This document shows, piece after piece, positions 1-11,754 of a stretch of 64,000 nt of DNA (position 1 is its first letter; the number at the start of each line of letters is the position of its first letter). Source of the stretch: Meghimatium bilineatum. Lineage: Eukaryota; Mollusca; Gastropoda; Stylommatophora; Philomycidae. Made by a program: the position numbers and the translations under genes. Location: NCBI GenBank assembly GCA_034231615.1, contig CM067298.1:56200883-56264882 (forward strand), read 5' to 3'. The notes beneath the pieces are model-generated. The model was not told the origin of the DNA and searched no databases. It saw nothing but the letters and a program-made list of their open reading frames with translations.

Positions 1-325
1 CCTCTGCCTCTTGATGGTGCACTCTGCTAGACTGTTCTGTCAATCTTGTGATATTACTCTTCCACTTGTATCTCTCCCTACCTCATGCTCGCCTCCCTTC
101 GACTTTACCTTCAAGTAAGTTCTTCAACAAGTTGTCAAATAATACTTGTCAACAAGTTCAACAAATATTTTATTCGCTTGATCTTTATTTCCTTTAATAA
201 TTATTTCTTCATACTAAGTTTGTTAGAACATTTGTGTTTGTTTTGTATTCTTCTCTTTCAATGATGTTCTACCTATTCTTCTATATATCCACACCTTTTT
301 AAACGCATCAATTCTGTCTGTTGAA
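1..325 (-). mobile_element. Non-LTR RT C-terminal relic (family Y)
   Basis: Read on the minus strand, this matches in order the better preserved copy at 11755-12290: the RRIGRTS segment and its downstream basic region, then the 3' part ending in the trinucleotide-rich tail zone. Frameshifts and a small internal duplication near 135-165 destroy the frame. In this type of retrotransposon the segment lies C-terminal to the reverse-transcriptase domain. The element is cut by the window edge on the left. A dead fragment; no function is inferred. Confidence 0.7.
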
Positions 326-454
326 TTCTGTATAAACACATCAATACCAAACAAACCACATTTAAATGCCAATATAAAGATCAAAGAAGAAATCTTAAAA
401 TAGCGGTTTCGCCTACCTGGGCAGCACTCTCTTGCAAGCCGCAAAATCAACTCT

Positions 455-735
455 GAAGAAAACTACAGAAAGCTGGTGCCACATTTGAAAGACTGCGGAA
501 AAATGTATGGAACTGAAGGGAAGTAACTACCACTAAAATCATAGTATACCAGGCAGTACTAATATCATCACTCTTTTATGCCTGTGAAACATGGACCGCA
601 TGTGACAGAACTGGTAGATGACTCAGTCATTTCCACCTAAACTTGAACTGGATGAGTACACAGAGGAGAATTCACGTATGCATCCTTAGCGAATCGTTGT
701 GCATGATCAGAAAAATACATGTGAGTTGCACTTGA
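455..735 (+). pseudogene. Non-LTR RT thumb/C-terminal relic, second family
   Basis: Across shifted frames the plus strand encodes residues like FERLRKNVWN, then VYQAVLISSLFYACETWTAC, the conserved tyrosine/cysteine-rich segment just after the reverse-transcriptase palm in many invertebrate non-LTR elements. Stops and frameshifts are present. It lies head-to-head with the relic at 1-325 and belongs to a different family. The gap 325-455 holds nothing I recognise. Confidence 0.65.
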
Positions 736-1224
736 AAACAGTGGCTTGAAGCAATCGAGAGGTCAAAGTTGGAATGTGTCACATTATATTTCGTGACCGG
801 TCATGTGAGTGCTCAAGGCAGCAAGATAGCGGATCGGCAAGCTTTATTGCTACTGTGTCTGTTCGGACATTTTAACACCTTACGAGAAACTTCAAGTGCA
901 GATGAAATTATTACGGGTGATGATTCCATGTCTAGAATAAAAGAACCGGGCTTGAAATGAGGCGTTGCCAGAAAGGAACACTACACTATTACTACACTTC
1001 TCGTGCTGATGTGATCGGAATGAAGCCCACAGCACTGTTTCTGGTTGAGTCGGATCTGAAAAGCATCCAAAACACTGAAAATGGTTCTTCGTCCAAGTCA
1101 AATGCCTTTAACAAATCGTGTCGATGGAAATTTAAAATGTTGACGAACATACAACAGAAATAGCGAAAATAACTCACCGACAAGGAAGTAACAATAAAAC
1201 AATCTTCGACAAAACCTAACACAG

Positions 1225-2690
1225 AAAGGTGCGCTTCACTTTTTTTACGAGAGTATTTTTACTTTTATACAACTGTAAACAAGTGTTCTTTACATTTCTA
1301 CGATTTTAAAAGTGTGTTCTTTCCTTTCATACGCTTTTTAGAGCGTGTCCTTCACATTGGTTGCACTTTAAAGCAGTGTTCTTTACTTTTATGCGACACT
1401 TTTGAAATACGTATTCTTCCCTTTATGCGACACTTTTGAAATACGTATTCTTCCCTTTATGCGACACTTTTGAAATACGTATTCTTCCCTTTATTCGACA
1501 CTTTTGAAATATGTATTCTTCCCTTTATGCGACACTTTTGAAATACGTATTCTTCCCTTTATTCGACACTTTTGAAATATGTATTCTTCCCTTTATGCGA
1601 CACTTTTGAAATACGTATTCTTCCCTTTATGCAACACTTTTGAAATACGTATTCTTCCCTTTATGCGACACTTTTGAAACCCGTATTCTTCCCTTTATTC
1701 GACACTTTTGAAATATGTATTCTTCCCTTTATGCGACACTTTTGAAATACGTATTCTTCCCTTTATTCGACACTTTTGAAATATGTATTCTTCCCTTTAT
1801 TCGACACTTTTGAAATACGTATTCTTCCCTTTATTCGACACTTTTGAAATACGTATTCTTCCCTTTATGCGACACTTTTGAAACCCGTATTCTTCCCTTT
1901 ATTCGACACTTTTGAAATATGTATTCTTCCCTTTATGCGACACTTTTGAAATACGTATTCTTCCCTTTATGCGACACTTTTGAAATACGTATTCTTCCCT
2001 TTATGCGACACTTTTGAAATACGTATTCTTCCCTTTATTCGACACTTTTGAAATATGTATTCTTCCCTTTATTCGACACTTTTGAAATACGTATTCTTCC
2101 CTTTATTCGACACTTTTGAAATACGTATTCTTCTCTTTATGCGACACTTTTGAAATATGTATTCTTCCCTTTATGCGACACTTTTGAAACCCGTATTCTT
2201 CCCTTTATTCGACACTTTTGAAATATGTATTCTTCTCTTTATGTGACACTTTTGAAACCCGTATTCTTCCCTTTATGTGATACTTTTGAAACCCGTATTC
2301 TTCCCTTTATGTGATACTTTTGAAACCCGTATTCTTCCCTTTATGCGACACTTTTGAAATATGTATTCTTCCCTTTATGCGACACTTTTGAAACCCGTAT
2401 TCTTCCCTTTATGCGACACTTTTAAAATACGTATTCTTCCCTTTATGCGACACTTTTGAAATATATATTCTTCCCTTTATGTGATACTTTTGAAACCCGT
2501 ATTCATCCCTTTATGCGACACTTTTGAAACCCGTATTCTTTCCTTTATGTGATACTTTTGAAACCCGTATTCTTTCCTTTATGTGATACTTTTGAAACCC
2601 GTATTCTTTCCTTTATGTGATACTTTTGAAACCCGTATTCTTTCCTTTATGTGATACTCTTGGAGGATGTATTTCTCAATTCTTTGCGAA
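1225..2690. repeat. 34-bp minisatellite array
   Basis: A 34-bp unit built around gcgacacttttgaaa and tattcttccc repeats head to tail from about 1391 to 2670, roughly 37 copies. Few variants recur in blocks (tatgcgac/tattcgac; aaatacg/aaatatg/aaacccg), indicating higher-order amplification. The left flank 1225-1390 holds strongly diverged related units. The array is interrupted on the right by a tRNA-like SINE and resumes faintly at 2886-3040. Confidence 0.95.
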
Positions 2691-2692
2691 AC

Positions 2693-2885
2693 TTTTGAGA
2701 GATGTCCGGTTCTGTTGTGGCGTGTACAGTGCGCGTCAGTGACGGCAAAGGTACCGGATTTGACACACGCCGCTGCAATTTTACACCGTGACAGTTCATA
2801 AAGCAATGGCAAAGTATTGAACATATTTACATTGCCAAAAAATCACTACTGATAAAAAAATATACTGGATTGGCGGTTATCAATT
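2693..2885 (+). mobile_element. tRNA-like SINE, family B
   Basis: Shares a long ordered similarity with copies at 18920-19125 and 28485-28685: a tRNA-like head (gtccggctctgtggcg, then gacggcaaaggtaccg) followed by gaccgttcagaaagcaatgg. This copy is inserted in the 34-bp minisatellite, so it is younger than the array. A- and B-box matches are weak here and better in the 18.9-kb copy. Confidence 0.75.
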
Positions 2886-3155
2886 TATTTAAAAGGATGT
2901 ACACTTCTGGGCGGCACTTTAGAAATTGTTCGCATTTATGCGACACTATTGAAAGAGTGTTCTTCACTTCTGTGCACACAATTTGGTAAGATATAGTGTT
3001 TTTCACATTCATATGACTCTTTTTAAAGGCACCTTCGTCACTTCCGTATAACACATTACTCAACAGTCTCATAGTTTGTCTGTTCATTGTAACTGATGGA
3101 TCTTGTGTTTTTGCGTAAGTACTACTGTTATACAGTGTTACAGAAGTCTTATATG
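2886..3155. repeat. Tail of 34-bp array plus end of foldback element H
   Basis: Bases 2886-3040 contain three or four diverged minisatellite units (gcgacactattgaaagagtg). Bases 3055-3155 match the right terminal arm of the foldback element at 14984-15425, including gtaagtactactgttatacag. No coding function. Confidence 0.6.
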
Positions 3156-3885
3156 CTAATATCACATATACTACAATCTCGAATATTTAAAAACTTAACC
3201 ATATTTCTCTCGGACAATGCAGGAGAAATACATACGGAGCAAGGAAACTCCTACCAATGTTAGTTAACCACCAACTGTTAACATGACATATTAAATCTTG
3301 TAGAATATCCTTATACCTAGAGATCTGCAACATATTTCACGTGTATCTCGATATAAAGTTTTTACTTTTATAAGGTAGAGTTTTTATAAAATGTCATTGT
3401 TTACATTGGAAAAACTTGTTTTTAATTATTTTTTGTTTTGTTCTACTTCGATGAAGGTCTGTATTTTTGTAGTATGACCGTCTACATTATAAAAACTACT
3501 AACTAATCAAAATCAAGCTTTCTTAATGACTCAATGACTATTCCAATGAATTTCGTTGATAATTGTGATTCCACTTTGTGCGACATCCAATGAAAATCAA
3601 GGAAATAGTTAAATGAGTTCTTTTAGAATGCTGAATTTCAAATTAGCCAATAGGTCGTATACTGTAAAGGTCATGCTTTGAGAAAGGCGGGGATTAGGGA
3701 GACGTCGATGACAAACCAATGGGTGAACGACCTAGTGACTGGGTGAGTAAATAAATACAATATTAACTACTTAATTTGGTAATCCAGAGATAAATCATTA
3801 GAAAATCAGGGATACGCCAACAACTGGAATTATATGAGCTGCAATAACATAAGACAATAGTGAGTAGCTTCCTCTTCTTCATTCC
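3156..3885. other. No recognised gene
   Basis: No credible ORF or RNA gene. A segment near 3600-3690 resembles 51395-51440 (agaatgctgaatttcaaatt, then agccaataggtc), showing a dispersed repeat of unknown type. Confidence 0.6.
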
Positions 3886-4150
3886 CAAACTTACGTAGAT
3901 ATAATCTAGTCAGGATATAATCTATAGAACGGAATGCATTGTTTCATTGTACATAGCCCAGATGTGATATCTGCGAATTTCGGCCCAAAACATCCGCCTT
4001 AAGCATGGCTTCTGGTAACTTTGACCCATTATGGAATGACATAGTCAACTCAACCCCAAATCTTCCTAGTTCCCTCTTGCGACGTCCATGGTAGGTAAAG
4101 TTTCGCTATTATTTGCTTCCCTGTAAGTCTCAGAGAACACACTGGCTGAT
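3886..4150 (-). mobile_element. Family A retroposon, diverged
   Basis: Full-length but old copy of the ~270-bp family best seen at 17085-17351 and 34201-34477. Conserved landmarks in order: aggatataatctatagaacg, gatatctgcg, acatccg, catggcttctgg, the region before cgacgtccatgg, and the ttgcttccct block. The strand is set from the GAA tail seen in other copies. Confidence 0.75.
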
Positions 4151-4169
4151 TACAAGTATGAACAGAAAT

Positions 4170-4270
4170 AGCTAACTTTAATTATATCAATTGTAAAAAA
4201 AATACTGGCAACAAAATACGAAGACAGACAACGTTTCAATTAAACAGCCTTCATAAGACAATTTTGGTAA
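4170..4270 (-). other. Relic with GAAACGTT motif (family L)
   Basis: The minus strand reads atgaaggctgtttaattgaa followed by acgttgtctg, an arrangement also found at 54680-54925 and 21735-21775. Such GAAGGC...GAAACGTTG motifs are common at ends of several invertebrate retroelements and foldback elements; the class is not decided here. Confidence 0.35.
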
Positions 4271-4629
4271 GCATCTTCAAGAGACCGTAAAACATAATTT
4301 AATGACTGAAATTATGTATTTCATATAAATCTATAAGTGCCTCACTCTAAGACTACACCAATGGCGCTGCTGCTAACACTTACAACTTCTTCAATAAATT
4401 GTCTTTCCGTTTTCTTTTTATTTTAAACAAGCATTAAGCAGCGTTATCGACAAAATAATGATCAGTGATGCATTGAGTTATATTTGAAATGTACTCAAAT
4501 CATTGCGTCTTTAATCATCGGTGACAACACATCACGAGCGTGCCAAAACCAGACTTCTGAAGATTATAGAATTGTGTTATATTTTCTTCTTTATTTAGCA
4601 CAACCTGCTAGCGTTGTAACTGTGAGCTT

Positions 4630-4885
4630 AGGCTTCCGAAATGTAGGCATCATTACAAGATGTAGACCGGAGAACGAAATTCGTTATTTCATTATTTACA
4701 TCTTGACTGCGATATCTGCAAATTTCCACCCAACACATACGATTTTCGCATTAGATTTTGGTTACTTGACCGATGGGTTATGACATCACACGTCACTCTA
4801 ATATCGCCCTATTTGTCTCTTACGAGACATGCATGGTGCTCACGGCACTTCTAATCTTAGCTCCCTTTTCAGACCCCATTAACAC
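4630..4885 (-). mobile_element. Family A retroposon, diverged
   Basis: Second old copy 0.5 kb from the first: agatgtagaccggagaacga, cgatatctgc, acacatacgattttc, cttacgagacatgcatgg, agctcccttttcag. The apparent ORF across 4484-4783 is made by this repeat and is not a gene. Confidence 0.7.
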
Positions 4886-5159
4886 AAGGACAAATTGCAT
4901 ATCTAAATTAGAATGGAACGAATAAAAATTGTATTTCTGACAGAATCTTTAAAAAATCAGAGTATCTAGACCAAATATCGCTGAAATATAAAATCTCTCA
5001 TAAACTAGATAAGAACTTTTTTGGACTGATCTCTAGTTCAAACTTCAGATCTTCAAGGTTGCCAATAATTTATGGACAGTCATAAATATATTTTAATAGG
5101 ATAACCATGAAAAGGTCAACGAGCAGCAGGAAGTCTTGCCATGACTAGGGAGATTTCTG

Positions 5160-6290
5160 AAGTTTTTATTTTTACAAAAGTGTTGTTAACTTTTATATAA
5201 TACTCTTAAAAGCGTGTTCTTACTTTTACACAATTGTAGACGAGTGTTCTTTAGATTCATATAATTTTAAAAGATTGTTCTTTCCTTTAATACACATTTA
5301 AGAGCGTGTTCTTCACATTTTAAGACGCTTTTACAAGTGATCTTCACTTGTACGCGACACTTTTTAAAGACTTGTTAACCTCGTCTATATAACATTTTTT
5401 AAAGATGTTTAGCCCGTTATATGTGACACTTTGTTATTGATAAAAGAACTAAATAAATTTGATGTTACATTGCAGACAAATATGTTTGTCGATTTATGTG
5501 ACACAGCTGAAAAACACATTAATCACTGCCTGTGACACAGCTGAGGGATGTTGCATTCACTTTATGTGATACAGCTGAAAAACTCATTAATCACTGCCTG
5601 TGACACAGCTGAGAGATGTTGTATTTACTTTTATGTGATACAGCTGAAATAGATGTTATTAATTATGTGACACGGTTGAGAAATGTCTTATTCTTTTTTA
5701 TGCGACACACGGCTAAAAGACAGGTTAGCATTTTACGACAGAGAAACATGAAGACATGTTAATAATATACTGCACACATCTAAAAGCCATTTTCATCATT
5801 TGCGACACACGGCGTAAATATATGTTCATCATTTACGGCATCCAATTTGAAGATGTGTTCATCATTTACGCCGCCCAACTTTAAGAAATGTTCATTATTT
5901 ACGCCACCTAACTTTAAGATATGTTCATTATTTCCGTTATCCAGCTTGAAACATGTCCATTCTTTATGTCAAATAGCTTGAAGATATGTTCATCATTTAC
6001 GGCATCCAAATTGAAGATGTGTTCATCATTTACGGCACCCAACTTTAAGATATGTTCATCATTTACGGCACCCCACTTTAAGATATGTTCATAATTTACG
6101 GCACCCAACTTTAAGATATGTTCATAATTTACGCCACCCAACTTGAAGATATGTTCATCATTTACGGTACTAAACTTTATCGATATGTTCATCCTTTTCG
6201 GCATACAACTTGAAGACAAAAGGGCATTTCTTTTAATGTGAAACTATTGAAAGATAAGTCTGTACCTTCTATTTCATTTGCGGGATTTGT
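5160..6290. repeat. Composite minisatellite tract (several unit types)
   Basis: 5160-5410 is colinear with 1225-1390 (tgtagacgagtgttctttag, then attgttctttcctttaatac), so the two tracts share an origin. 5480-5720 holds variants with gtgacacagctgag. 5820-6190 is a ~33-bp array around gttcatcatttacggcaccc and aactttaaga. Because 33 is divisible by three, the minus strand stays open for 101 codons with an 11-residue repeat; this is a repeat artefact, not a protein. Confidence 0.9.
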
Positions 6291-6539
6291 TGTTCACATT
6301 TTTAGCACAATTTCTCTTTCATGGAGCGAAACTGCAGCCATGACGTGATTACGAATATTTAGACCACTTCGATTTATTAAAGCGGGCAAATAGAGAAAAA
6401 GAACAAATAGGGTTATAGTCTTATAGAAGATCAATATTCTTAAATCAAATAGCTCAGCGTGTGTGTATATTACATGAATGAAAGCTAACATAGACACCTA
6501 ATTAAACGATATTGAGAAACCCGCAAGTAAACAATAGTT

Positions 6540-7215
6540 ATGATTTTACAAGAGCTAAGAGCGGTTATAAAATTAATGGTGGATGGTTATATGTTAAAAT
6601 GAACATAGAAGTTGTTATATGTTATCTTAATATAAATTAATATAAATGAATTGGTTACGTATTAATATAAACATATACGTGGTTATATGTTAACATTATA
6701 CTATAGTTGATTATGTGTGAATAGAAATAAATAATTGGTTACATGTTAACAGAAACACCGAATTGGTTGCATGTTATGAGAAACATGGTATTTGTTATAT
6801 GTTAACAGAAGCATGGAATTGTTTGTTTGTAGCATAAACTTAGAATCGATTATATGTAAACAGAAATATAATTGTTATGTTAACATAAACATAGAATTGA
6901 TTATATGTTAACAGAAACATAAACTTAGCTACATGTTTACATAAACTTAAAAGTGGTTATACGCGAATATTTATTAACAGTAACGTAGTCCAGATTATAA
7001 CTTAACAAAATTTATTAATTATAAATTAACAGAAACATGGGATACCTGGTTATATGTTAACAGAAACATAGACCTGAATATAAACTAACAGAAATATAGA
7101 CGTGGTTATATATTAACAGAAATATAGACCTGGTTATATGTTAATATAAACAAAGAAGTGGTTGTGTGTTAACATAAACATAGAGATGGTTATATGTTAA
7201 CAGGAACATAGAAAT
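6540..7215. repeat. Degenerate ~27-30-bp tandem repeat
   Basis: About twenty imperfect copies of a unit like tggttatatgttaacagaaa followed by catagaa. Spacing varies from indels. No coding potential. Confidence 0.9.
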
Positions 7216-7920
7216 CTTGAGAAGCATAATGTGCGAAAGTTGGGATAATATTAAAGACAAACACAAACAAATAACGGTGTTGTCATGTGACGTATTCTCT
7301 CCTAACGTTGTCTTCCCAATGAACTCCCTGAACCCTTCTCTGTCTTGGGCGATGCGGCTTGCATTTTCCAACGACGTATTCATGTTATCTTTAATATTGT
7401 CATCGTCTTCTTGGTCTGACTTTCCTCTTCCGCCCAGGTGCTCTGCCCTCCATTATTTGTCGTTCTAAACAGATGTGTCTCTTTATATGACCAGACAGGT
7501 GTAGTTTTCATTTTGCTATTGTGTTTAGTAACCAACACTCTGGAATCTTCAATGTGTTTATGTGTTTATAATATTCGAGTTTTTCTGTTTTGTTTTACTT
7601 CCGTGATATTCTAAGTATCCTTCTGTAGCATTTCATCTCAAAGGCGTTCATCTTCATCTTCTTTGCCGCTGTTTTACTTAGGGTCCATGTTTTACAGCCA
7701 TATGTTGCAACCGGAAAAATAAACGTTTGTAGTATTAGCAGTTTCGTTTCTATTTTGTTGTTTTTTCCATATGTTTTTCAACCGTGTTATTTTACAATAT
7801 GTCATTGCCAATCTCTTCCTTATCTCTGTCACGCAGTCTCCTGCACCATTGATGTGTGTTCCTAAATATTAAAATTTATCCACTCATTCTATCTTAGTAT
7901 TGTCTATTCTGATTTTTAGT
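7215..7920 (-). pseudogene. Non-LTR RT C-terminal relic
   Basis: On the minus strand, reading from 7740 down: a cysteine/tryptophan segment (CKTWTLSK-like), KMNAFEMKCYRRIL-like residues, and finally NASRIAQDREGFREFI near 7290-7345, the well-conserved last motif of such retrotransposon ORFs. Several frameshifts. The best single open stretch is 7141-7383, whose N-terminal part is this motif. Confidence 0.75.
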
Positions 7921-7949
7921 TGTGTTGTTATATAAACATATAATAGAAT

Positions 7950-8165
7950 GGTAAAATGTCTGTGTTGCCGGTGTCCAAAAGAGAAGAAATGCATGGTTTT
8001 CTTATCGCACTTTCTCAAACACCCGGTAGATCTCCTATGTAGACGTAACAATGGTCCTACTACGTTTCCAGCAGAACGTATGAGATCTCTGAAATGGTGA
8101 TCCGTTGTGTCACGGTTTTATTTGTAATAGTGCTCCGAAACATTCGCGTTTCGGCAGCGGTGTGT
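7950..8165 (-). mobile_element. Possible very old family A fragment
   Basis: Weak ordered match to family A (cagcagaacgtatgagatct, gatccgttgtgtcacgg, cgcgtttcggc). Too diverged to be sure. Confidence 0.3.
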
Positions 8166-8509
8166 ATACGTTCAGTATTTTACCAATTCCCAGTATCCCT
8201 GTATGTCCTGCATTACATTTCTAGTAGACCAAGTAGTGCGTCGCAGTCTGTTTATCAATTCACTTGCACAGTACGCTGACCTCTTTTGCACCTATCTGTC
8301 ACTCAATTACATTTCACAAACACCTCTATTGTAATGGTGCTACTCCCTTCGAAATTTTTAAAAAGGTTTTTCAATTGTTATAGTACTATTTTACCTTCGA
8401 CGTTTGTGAACTATTTGTTGTTTTAATTTACTTATCTTAGTATTATACTCTTATCTTTAAAATTGGTACTGTTCTGACCATAGCATCTTATTATTATATC
8501 AAACAAGCC

Positions 8510-8815
8510 AACATTAGCGTTATCCAACATTCCTTCTCATACAAATACTACTGTAAGAAAATCATACATTCCTTCTCATACAAATACTAAGTTAAGAAAA
8601 TCCTATATTCCTTGTAATATAAATATTAATTTGAGAAATTCATGCATTCCCTGTCATACAAATACTACTTTAAGAAAATCAGACATTCCTTGTTGTACAA
8701 ATACTACTTTAAGAAAATCAGACATTCCTTGTTGTACAAATACTACTTTAAGAAAATCAGACATTAATGTTAGTACAAGTGCTCTTTTAAGAAAAATCCA
8801 CCTAATGTGCTGTGA
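8510..8815. repeat. 39-bp minisatellite
   Basis: Units containing cattccttgttgtacaaata and ctactttaagaaaatcaga repeat every 39 bases (unit starts 8645, 8684, 8723), about seven copies, the left ones diverged. 39 bases is 13 codons, which explains the short open frame at 8631-8819. Confidence 0.9.
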
Positions 8816-8819
8816 ATAA

Positions 8820-9170
8820 ATTATTTCTACAATTTTACCCCCTCCCCCCTCTCCCCCCCCCCCAATGTTAACTAATAAGAATTCAGATATTTCTTTGCTT
8901 AATTATGTCAAAGGCATTTAACCTTTCCCCCCCCCCTTCCTCGTAAACAATTTTTTGACTGAAATATACTGAAAAATTACATTTTATGTCCAGTTTGTTA
9001 GAAAAATGTTTGAAATTTCAAGCAATTTAATTACCTGTAAAAAAATAAGTATTGTTTACATCAACTTGTGTTAACATCCACCCCCCCCCCCCCCTTTCCG
9101 TTCTCAACGACTGTCATACTTTTTCAGATTCCCCTTTATTTGTTACTGTAATTTATGGACAGTCCCTAAG
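8820..9170 (-). mobile_element. DNA-transposon-like element with C/G tracts (family M)
   Basis: The reverse complement aligns with 56195-56530 over most of its length: a G-rich block, an acaatactta-type segment, catttttctaacaaactgg, and tgacataattaagc. The right edge carries gtaatttatggacagt, resembling the terminus near 56530. Poly-C runs of 10-16 bases sit at 8850-8870, 8925-8935 and 9081-9096. Superfamily unassigned. Confidence 0.55.
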
Positions 9171-9199
9171 CAAGCGTCTCAAATAGTTCAAAAATTGAT

Positions 9200-9365
9200 A
9201 ATTAGATACATGAGCTTCACGTCACAGTACAACCGATTCTTGCTAGATACATGAGTTTCACGTCTGAGTACAACCGATTCTTGCTAGATACATGAGTTTT
9301 ACCTCAGAGTACAACCGATTCTAGTTAGATACATGAGCTTCAAGTCGCATTACAACCGACTCTTG
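9200..9365. repeat. 41-bp tandem repeat, four copies
   Basis: tagatacatgag units start at 9203, 9244, 9285 and 9326, exactly 41 bases apart, each with gtacaaccgattct-like sequence. Confidence 0.95.
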
Positions 9366-9421
9366 AGGCTACTCAATTGATAATGTCTCCAGTTTTAGAT
9401 TAACTAATTGCGAATTGTGGC

Positions 9422-9490
9422 ACTCCCTGGAGATAGATTTTAGTTCTCCCAATCAGGAAGATAGATTTTATTTCTCCCAATCAGGAAGCA
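9422..9490. repeat. ~31-bp direct duplication
   Basis: agatagattttagttctccc followed by aatcagga occurs twice in tandem. Confidence 0.85.
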
Positions 9491-9524
9491 TCCTAGTCTC
9501 CCATGCCTAGTTTCGCCACTGCTT

Positions 9525-9720
9525 AATGCTGGTTGATAGGTTGCAGATCCAGCGGTCTAAGGGTTCAATTTGACCTAAAGCCATTGCGTGATATGATGAT
9601 GATGATTGTGAAATAATCCCATTTGCTGTGACCAGGCAGCTCTTGACAGCCCATAGTCTTTCCAACAAAAGCACAGGTTATTCATAATTGCATAATTGAG
9701 ACGACACCCTGATTAATAAG
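9525..9720 (-). mobile_element. 3' tail of RNase H retrotransposon T
   Basis: The minus strand encodes MALGQ and then LDRWIC, matching the C-terminal end of the large fragment at 60267-61345 (HWVKGHELIDRWISNQ), with a short ATG repeat (9595-9610) beside it. 5' truncated. Confidence 0.55.
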
Positions 9721-10454
9721 ATTGCCTCACAATCATGGTCGTGTATGTGGAATTTCTGTATGCGTGTTTAGTCCCCAAAAGGAGGGATTCCAATGCGCCA
9801 GTATCTTAAGATTACCAGGTCCTGCCAGAAGTCCAGCATACATTTCTGCACCATCTAATCATTCTTCTGTCATATTTGTTGAACAATCCGCTTTGATGGC
9901 ACATCTATCCTTCACCATCACCTATGTGTCTGCCAACAAAAGGACAAAGGTGCACTATTCGTTAGGCTGTATCTCTTCGTTATACATAAGAATATTTGAT
10001 AGAGGACAAAGTAAGATCTTGAGACGATGGAAACTGAACTAGAAGTCGAGACCGTGATTGCAATACTGACGCTTGACTTTGTACGGTACAAACTAAACCG
10101 CAAAAATTTCAAACCCGTCCTCCTTTTGACAAATTGATGTACATAGGCAACATTGTGACAATCTATTCATTGATTATACAAGTCTGAAACTAGCAAACTA
10201 AAGTCGATACATATCCATACAGCTGAAAATAAATCGTCGAGAAATTTGAGGAAATTCCTCGACTTATCAGCATCAATTTTTTAAAACATGCTATTTTGCC
10301 CGAGTCGTTTGGACACAAACTTTGCATTCGTTATTATGAAGAATCGATATATGACCAGACATTTAAAAAAAAGTACAAAAACAAAGACATTGCACAGGTA
10401 TGTATAAGTTATTTTTTAAACTTTGTCATACTCACCATATGTATATAATTAGGT
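9721..10454. other. No recognised gene
   Basis: An open frame of 106 codons (9722-10042, plus) has no recognisable motif and no relative elsewhere in the window; I treat it as chance. The remainder is AT-rich sequence without visible structure. Confidence 0.5.
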
Positions 10455-10665
10455 GAAATCACTTATTGAATGCCGTCTTAAATATTTCACCTCAATCATG
10501 AAATATATTCTATGTATTTATCTCATTTATCATATGATTGACTATATTAACTTCATTTTAACTTATTGAATGTCGTCTAAGTGTTTTACCTCGTTCATGA
10601 AATATTGTATTTATCTCACCCATAATATGATTGTCTATATTAGTAACTTCATTTTATGATATACT
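10455..10665. repeat. ~100-bp tandem duplication
   Basis: cttattgaatgccgtcttaa... ending at aacttcatttt is repeated immediately with about 80 percent similarity (second copy starts near 10561). Confidence 0.85.
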
Positions 10666-10954
10666 TTCAATATAAAATTGTCTTTCTAAGAGTTTTAACG
10701 ATAGCTGTTGCAATAACTGCATTTCAACTTTCAGAATAACCATATCGAAAGGTAATCTGCTTCATGAATAAAAAATATAATAATTATAACATTTATGATG
10801 ATGGCAATGCACATGATGTTGATGATCATGATTATCGACATATTTTATTATGGTAATGATGGTTACGACAACAGTAATCATGACAATATTAATAATAAAT
10901 AGTCAATCAATCACGTGTCATGACACTGGTCTACGTCATCATGCTTCTCCACAA

Positions 10955-11350
10955 ATCTATGTCTCTTGTGTTGTTAATAAGTTCAGTTAGTGACTTCTCT
11001 TTTTGCCATAGTGACAACCCATAAATTTCTCTCTTTGTTTTCCTCTGTCTCGTCTTTTCTTGATCTTTCCGGTGGTTACTAAATGTTCATGTTTTTTTTT
11101 CTATAACGCCATAAAAATCTTGATTGTCTGTTTCTAATTTTTGCTATAATTTATCGTTTTACTCCATCATCTCTAAGAACTCCAATATTAGTTTTCTTTG
11201 CTGTCCATGGAATTTTCATTCTTCTTCTTATAAACTATGCCTCAGTTACCTTCAGGCTTATCTTGGGCACTTTTGTTTACTGTCCATGCTCTTCTTCGCT
11301 TCCATAAAGAAGGATTGGCTCAATATAATACCCTATCACTCGAGCATAGA
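10955..11350 (-). pseudogene. Non-LTR RT C-terminal relic (family X)
   Basis: Ordered match to 23095-23530, including cttgtgttgttaataagttc and ccggtggttactaaatgttc. On the minus strand the sister copy encodes GRQKEKFLDGLSLWL-like residues typical of the ORF end. The 11237-11354 portion corresponds to the alanine/tryptophan segment upstream. Frameshifted. Confidence 0.7.
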
Positions 11351-11754
11351 ATGATGTGTATGGGTGATGAGTATGATTATAGTGATGTTTGTGATGTGCA
11401 CATAGTAACGATAGTGTTGATGACTACGATTATTGCAATGATGAATCCAGAATTTTGTTTTAAAAAAATGTTTTATGTTGAGCAGCCTTAGTTGTTTACC
11501 ACTAACAGATATAATCAAACGAGCCTAACACATGCAGCTTATTCTGATAATACGCGACAAATATTAATGTTTTATTCTAGCATACTCATACACTTATTCT
11601 GTTTTATATTGTTAAGAATTTACTGAATTATTCTTTTGTGTAGGTTGTAGATAGTAAATCTATTCAGTTTCAAGGATGTGCGCTTCTTTGTATTTCAACT
11701 TGTTTCCTTCTTATGTGGCATTGTATTCATATAATGTTTAAAAAAATAAACGCA

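Noticed and set aside
1391-2670. Possible CRISPR-like array
   Set aside because: 34-bp units are head-to-tail without unique spacers; it is a minisatellite in animal DNA.
5914-6219. 101-residue repeat protein on the minus strand
   Set aside because: It is the translation of a 33-bp minisatellite; copies vary like non-coding repeats and there is no gene context.
8631-8819. 62-residue IPCCTNTTLRKSD repeat peptide
   Set aside because: Produced by a 39-bp minisatellite; no start-site or flanking gene structure.
9722-10042. 106-codon ORF
   Set aside because: No domain, unusual composition and no homologue elsewhere in the window.
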